A stretch of 8,195 bases of DNA, taken from NCBI GenBank assembly GCA_011046295.1, contig DSAV01000256.1, forward strand, positions 1-8,195. Direction: 5' to 3'. The stretch is from Deltaproteobacteria bacterium (GTDB taxonomy: Bacteria; Desulfobacterota; Syntrophia; Syntrophales; Smithellaceae). The notes beneath the pieces are model-generated. The model was not told the origin of the DNA. It did not search any database and worked only from the letters and a program-made list of their open reading frames with translations. Below are positions 6,297 through 8,195 of this stretch, piece by piece. Each line of letters begins with the position of its first letter. The first letter of the stretch is position 1. A program made the translations under genes and the position numbers.

Positions 6297-6325
6297 TACA
6301 AAAAGCGAGGCTAAGAAGGAGAATT

Positions 6326-7513
6326 TTAAGGCCGTGTTCGCGTGGAAGGTAAATTTTGCTGAGGTTCCCCCAGCAGGAAATTTCCTTTTCCCAACCACTC
6401 CTTTAAAAGCTCCGCGATCTGTCGTGCCTTATAATAGCTGGAAAGTGGAGCGGTGCTGACTTTTTTGCCGTCTATCGTTATTGCTCCGCTGCGCAATTCT
6501 TTGTAACTGACCTGAGCCAGTGGCTTGGAATCGCCCTTGGGGTAGTCCATGCTGTAGTCATAAATCTGTGTGAATATTTCTTCGTCTTTCACGGCTGTAA
6601 AACGCGCCATTTCTTCGTCCAAGACAGGTATGGGAATGCCAATTCCCACAAACAGGGAAACACCGTATCCCAGTATACTGGCACCGGCCAGCCATTCGCG
6701 GTTCATTTCTTTTAAATTGCCCACTACGGCGATGGTTCCGGCACCCTGCATGGGAACACCCCCCTCCGTGCGCGGCACATCGGGATTATGCTGAGTTCCC
6801 GGCCAGGCGACGAAACCCTGCGCCCCGCCCAAAAATATTCGCGTACCGACACCAATGGTCCGGTAATACGGGTCGTTGAATAAAGGACTTAATTGTCCGG
6901 AAGTTGAGTAAGAGGCATTAGCCATCCGCGGGCGCAGCATTCCCATGTAAGTATAAATCGTTGCATCGGACAGGTTAACGGCGCAAGTGTAATTCTGGTA
7001 TGCATTGCGCGGATTGAACAATATGGCGTCTTTTAAATCATTTATGGTAATATTCTTTTCGTGCTTGCGTGCGGGGTAACAATCCGTGCCGTATCCTTCG
7101 GCGCGCAGCTTAACGATATTACCACTGATTAGATCTTCAATGACATGGCCGCCTCCATAGTTAAATTCGCCGGGATAAACACTGTTTAGCGGATCGCCTT
7201 CCGCAACTTCCGTGGCTCCAATGTAACAATCCACGGCGGCGATACCGCCATATGCCGGGACATCGTTTAACCATACTTTGGAAGCCCTGATGCGCGGAGC
7301 TGTGTGCCCGAAATTAAGAAAAGCGCCCGATGAGCACATCGGGGCAAACGTGCCGGTAGTGACGACGTCGATTTTACGCGCCGCTTCGACTTCACCGTTT
7401 TGCTCCACTATGTCTATCATTTCTTCGGCGGTGACAATGACAGCACGGCCACTTTTTATTTTTTTGTTTATTTCCTGAAATGTCTTGTTAACTTTAAATT
7501 TTTTCATGGGCAT
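6326..7513 (-). CDS. Homocysteine biosynthesis protein (HcyBio, DUF39/COG1900 family)
   Basis: A 395-residue cytoplasmic protein of the HcyBio family, which in methanogens and anaerobic bacteria converts aspartate semialdehyde and sulfide to homocysteine (L-aspartate semialdehyde sulfurtransferase) without O-acylhomoserine. Family features include KVNKTFQEINKKIKSGRAVI (7-26), TGTFAPMCSSGAFLNFGH (53-70), VWLNDVPAYGGIAAVDCYIG (80-99), EGYGTDCYPARK (139-150) and LGGAQGFVAWPGTQHNP (228-244). Cys60 and Cys145 look like the conserved pair thought to carry sulfur; Cys96 and Cys177 are also present. The protein ends soon after the family domain, with no CBS pair or ferredoxin domain fused. The usual NIL/4Fe-4S ferredoxin partner is not visible nearby. 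Two ATGs (7513, 7507) are possible starts and neither has a clear ribosome site. The gene has its own probable promoter. Confidence 0.9.
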   Translation of the reverse strand: MPMKKFKVNKTFQEINKKIKSGRAVIVTAEEMIDIVEQNGEVEAARKIDVVTTGTFAPMCSSGAFLNFGHTAPRIRASKVWLNDVPAYGGIAAVDCYIGATEVAEGDPLNSVYPGEFNYGGGHVIEDLISGNIVKLRAEGYGTDCYPARKHEKNITINDLKDAILFNPRNAYQNYTCAVNLSDATIYTYMGMLRPRMANASYSTSGQLSPLFNDPYYRTIGVGTRIFLGGAQGFVAWPGTQHNPDVPRTEGGVPMQGAGTIAVVGNLKEMNREWLAGASILGYGVSLFVGIGIPIPVLDEEMARFTAVKDEEIFTQIYDYSMDYPKGDSKPLAQVSYKELRSGAITIDGKKVSTAPLSSYYKARQIAELLKEWLGKGNFLLGEPQQNLPSTRTRP

Positions 7514-7537
7514 ATTTGAAAAGTAATTATGGCCGCC

Positions 7538-7566
7538 TTTATACCACTGATTAGCCCTGATTGCAA
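7538..7566 (-). promoter_or_regulatory. Putative sigma-70-type promoter of the homocysteine biosynthesis gene
   Basis: The minus strand has TTGCAA (7566-7561), a 17-base spacer and TATAAA (7543-7538), about 25 bases before the first possible ATG. Transcription would begin near 7531 and give a very short leader. The spacer region holds a direct repeat, AATCAG twice with a 10-base period (7548-7563), which could be a regulator site. No SAM or other riboswitch would fit in so short a leader. Confidence 0.5.
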
Positions 7567-7592
7567 AATGTAATAAGTTATTTTGGACATGA

Positions 7593-8039
7593 TTACGTGT
7601 GGCCGAAACCGCCGCTACCCCTGTGTGTGTCGGTCAGTTTTTCAGTTTCGATCCATTTTACACGGCAGATTTTCTGCACGATCATTTGCGCCAGGCGCAT
7701 TCCTCTTTTTACCACAAAAGGCTCGTGTCCGTGGTTGATAACAACCAGGGCGATTTCCCCGCGGTAATCCGCGTCAATCGTGCCGGGTGAATTAAGCAGT
7801 GTTATTCCGTGATTCAGCGCCAGGCCGCTGCGCGGCCTGATTTGAGCTTCATAACCTTCAGGAAGAGATATTTGAATTCCTGTCGGGATTTTTTTTCTCT
7901 GGCCAGATTCTATGATTTCTTCAGCATCAACAGCGGCAAAAATATCCATGCCAGCAGCCAGAGCGCTCATATATTGGGGAAGGGGAATATCGTTATTTCC
8001 GGGTGTTCTTTTAATAAACGCTTTTAAATTACTCTCCAT
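7593..8039 (-). CDS. dut: Deoxyuridine 5'-triphosphate nucleotidohydrolase (dUTPase)
   Basis: Trimeric dUTPase, 148 residues from the chosen start. It hydrolyses dUTP to dUMP and pyrophosphate, keeping uracil out of DNA and feeding dTMP synthesis. All five family motifs are present: AAGMDIFAA, PRSGLA, the uracil-binding and catalytic GTIDADYRGEIALVVINHG, RLAQMIV, and the C-terminal P-loop-like RGSGGFGHT. The protein ends just after the last motif. The frame is open upstream to a GTG at 8117, but those 26 extra residues do not resemble dUTPase and mostly overlap an IS30 transposase tail. ATG 8039 (MESNLKAFIKR) gives the family's usual length; ATG 8054 is a second option. Neither has a clear Shine-Dalgarno. 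The IS lies about 30 bases upstream, so the original promoter may have been displaced. Confidence 0.95.
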   Translation of the reverse strand: MESNLKAFIKRTPGNNDIPLPQYMSALAAGMDIFAAVDAEEIIESGQRKKIPTGIQISLPEGYEAQIRPRSGLALNHGITLLNSPGTIDADYRGEIALVVINHGHEPFVVKRGMRLAQMIVQKICRVKWIETEKLTDTHRGSGGFGHT

Positions 8040-8073
8040 AAAAGATATAACCATATGAGCTTTTTTAAAATTA

Positions 8074-8195
8074 GGCACTCTCAACCTTTTAGCGCAACAC
8101 TTGTAGGTATACATCACAAGGTTTTTCCCAGTTCAAGATTTTTCTCGGTCTACCATTTAACATATTCTGGACTTTTTTAATCTCGCGGCGGCTAA
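8074..8195 (-). mobile_element. IS30-family insertion sequence, right end only
   Basis: The element enters from the right edge of the window. It includes the transposase C-terminus and, overlapping its stop codon, a terminal repeat candidate at 8099-8074 that reads TGTTGCGCTAAAAGGTTGAG and onward on the minus strand. From memory this resembles the right end of E. coli IS30 (TGTTGCG, a short gap, then TTGA). The outer boundary is therefore placed near 8074, with a few bases of uncertainty. The left end and the target duplication cannot be checked here. Confidence 0.65.
8089..8195 (-). CDS. IS30-family transposase, C-terminal fragment (cut by window edge)
   Basis: The last 34 codons and stop of a gene that continues beyond the right edge. 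The translation includes EIKKVQNMLNGRPRKILNWE followed by KPCDVYLQVLR and a TAA stop. The pattern LNxRPRKxLxWxxPxxVY is the C-terminal end of the DDE catalytic domain in IS30-family transposases, just after the catalytic Glu, which would lie off the window. It is too short for most gene callers. Whether the whole gene is intact cannot be judged. Its end overlaps the IS terminal repeat, as is common in this family. Confidence 0.8.
   Translation of the reverse strand, partial: SRREIKKVQNMLNGRPRKILNWEKPCDVYLQVLR

Larger units (their letters stand above)
6080..6325. other. AT-rich intergenic region without a gene
   Basis: These 246 bases separate the homocysteine biosynthesis gene from the XRE gene. 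They hold the XRE promoter, the 30-bp palindrome and a 13-bp perfect inverted repeat (AATATTACGCTTT at 6173-6185 and its complement at 6284-6296). A weak 6-bp inverted repeat GCCTCG/CGAGGC (6273-6278 and 6306-6311) encloses T-runs on the minus strand and could be a poor terminator for the gene upstream. Open frames here have low-complexity Lys/Phe-rich translations and no family resemblance. No RNA gene was recognised. Confidence 0.6.

Noticed and set aside
6213..6459. Short open frames on both strands around the end of the homocysteine gene
   Set aside because: The translations are low-complexity Lys/Phe-rich and overlap the 3' end of a well supported gene; no family resemblance.
7514..7592. 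A SAM or other methionine-related riboswitch before the homocysteine gene
   Set aside because: The gap is only 79 bases and a good promoter leaves a leader of about 18 bases, too short for any known aptamer; no aptamer motifs were seen.

Overview
The window looks like bacterial chromosome from an anaerobic Desulfobacterota (former Deltaproteobacteria) lineage, perhaps near Syntrophales. This rests on the gene set and the style of the proteins: pilMNOPQ followed by a PilF/PilW-like lipoprotein, a stand-alone homocysteine biosynthesis (HcyBio/DUF39) protein typical of anaerobes, and moderate GC with AT-rich gaps. The taxonomic placement is inference. Every gene that can be supported lies on the minus strand, so the genes read from right to left.

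Right end (about 8195 to 7590): the window opens inside the 3' end of an IS30-family transposase. Only its last 34 codons are visible, followed by an IS30-like terminal repeat. The element ends roughly 30 bases upstream of a complete dUTPase gene (dut). The apparent 26-residue N-terminal extension of dut is translated mostly from the IS tail and is not real.

Middle right (7566 to 6326): a homocysteine biosynthesis protein with a recognisable sigma-70-type promoter just upstream. No ferredoxin partner is visible.

AT-rich gap (6325 to 6080): no gene. It holds a perfect 30-bp palindrome built from three copies of a 10-bp unit, a 13-bp inverted repeat that shares the same motif, and a promoter for the next gene.

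Main block (6079 to 37): a small XRE-type DNA-binding protein, an FtsB/DivIC-like division protein, pilM, pilN, pilO, pilP, pilQ and a TPR lipoprotein. Spacing is tight: pilM/pilN overlap by ATGA and pilN/pilO by TAATG. The eight genes probably form one operon, with a strong RNA hairpin between pilQ and the last gene. PilM, PilN, PilO and PilP form the inner-membrane alignment complex of the type IV pilus. PilQ is the outer-membrane secretin, and the TPR lipoprotein is its probable pilotin or assembly factor. The pilus motors, pilins and PilC are not in the window.

The locus is mostly conventional. The points worth a second look are a PilQ that seems to lack the usual secretin N1 (NolW) domain, a PilP with no lipobox cysteine, a PilM with Arg in place of a normally acidic residue in its second nucleotide-binding motif, the palindromic array before the XRE gene, the pilQ-tpr hairpin, and the IS30 insertion at dut. 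I found no clearly undescribed multi-gene system.
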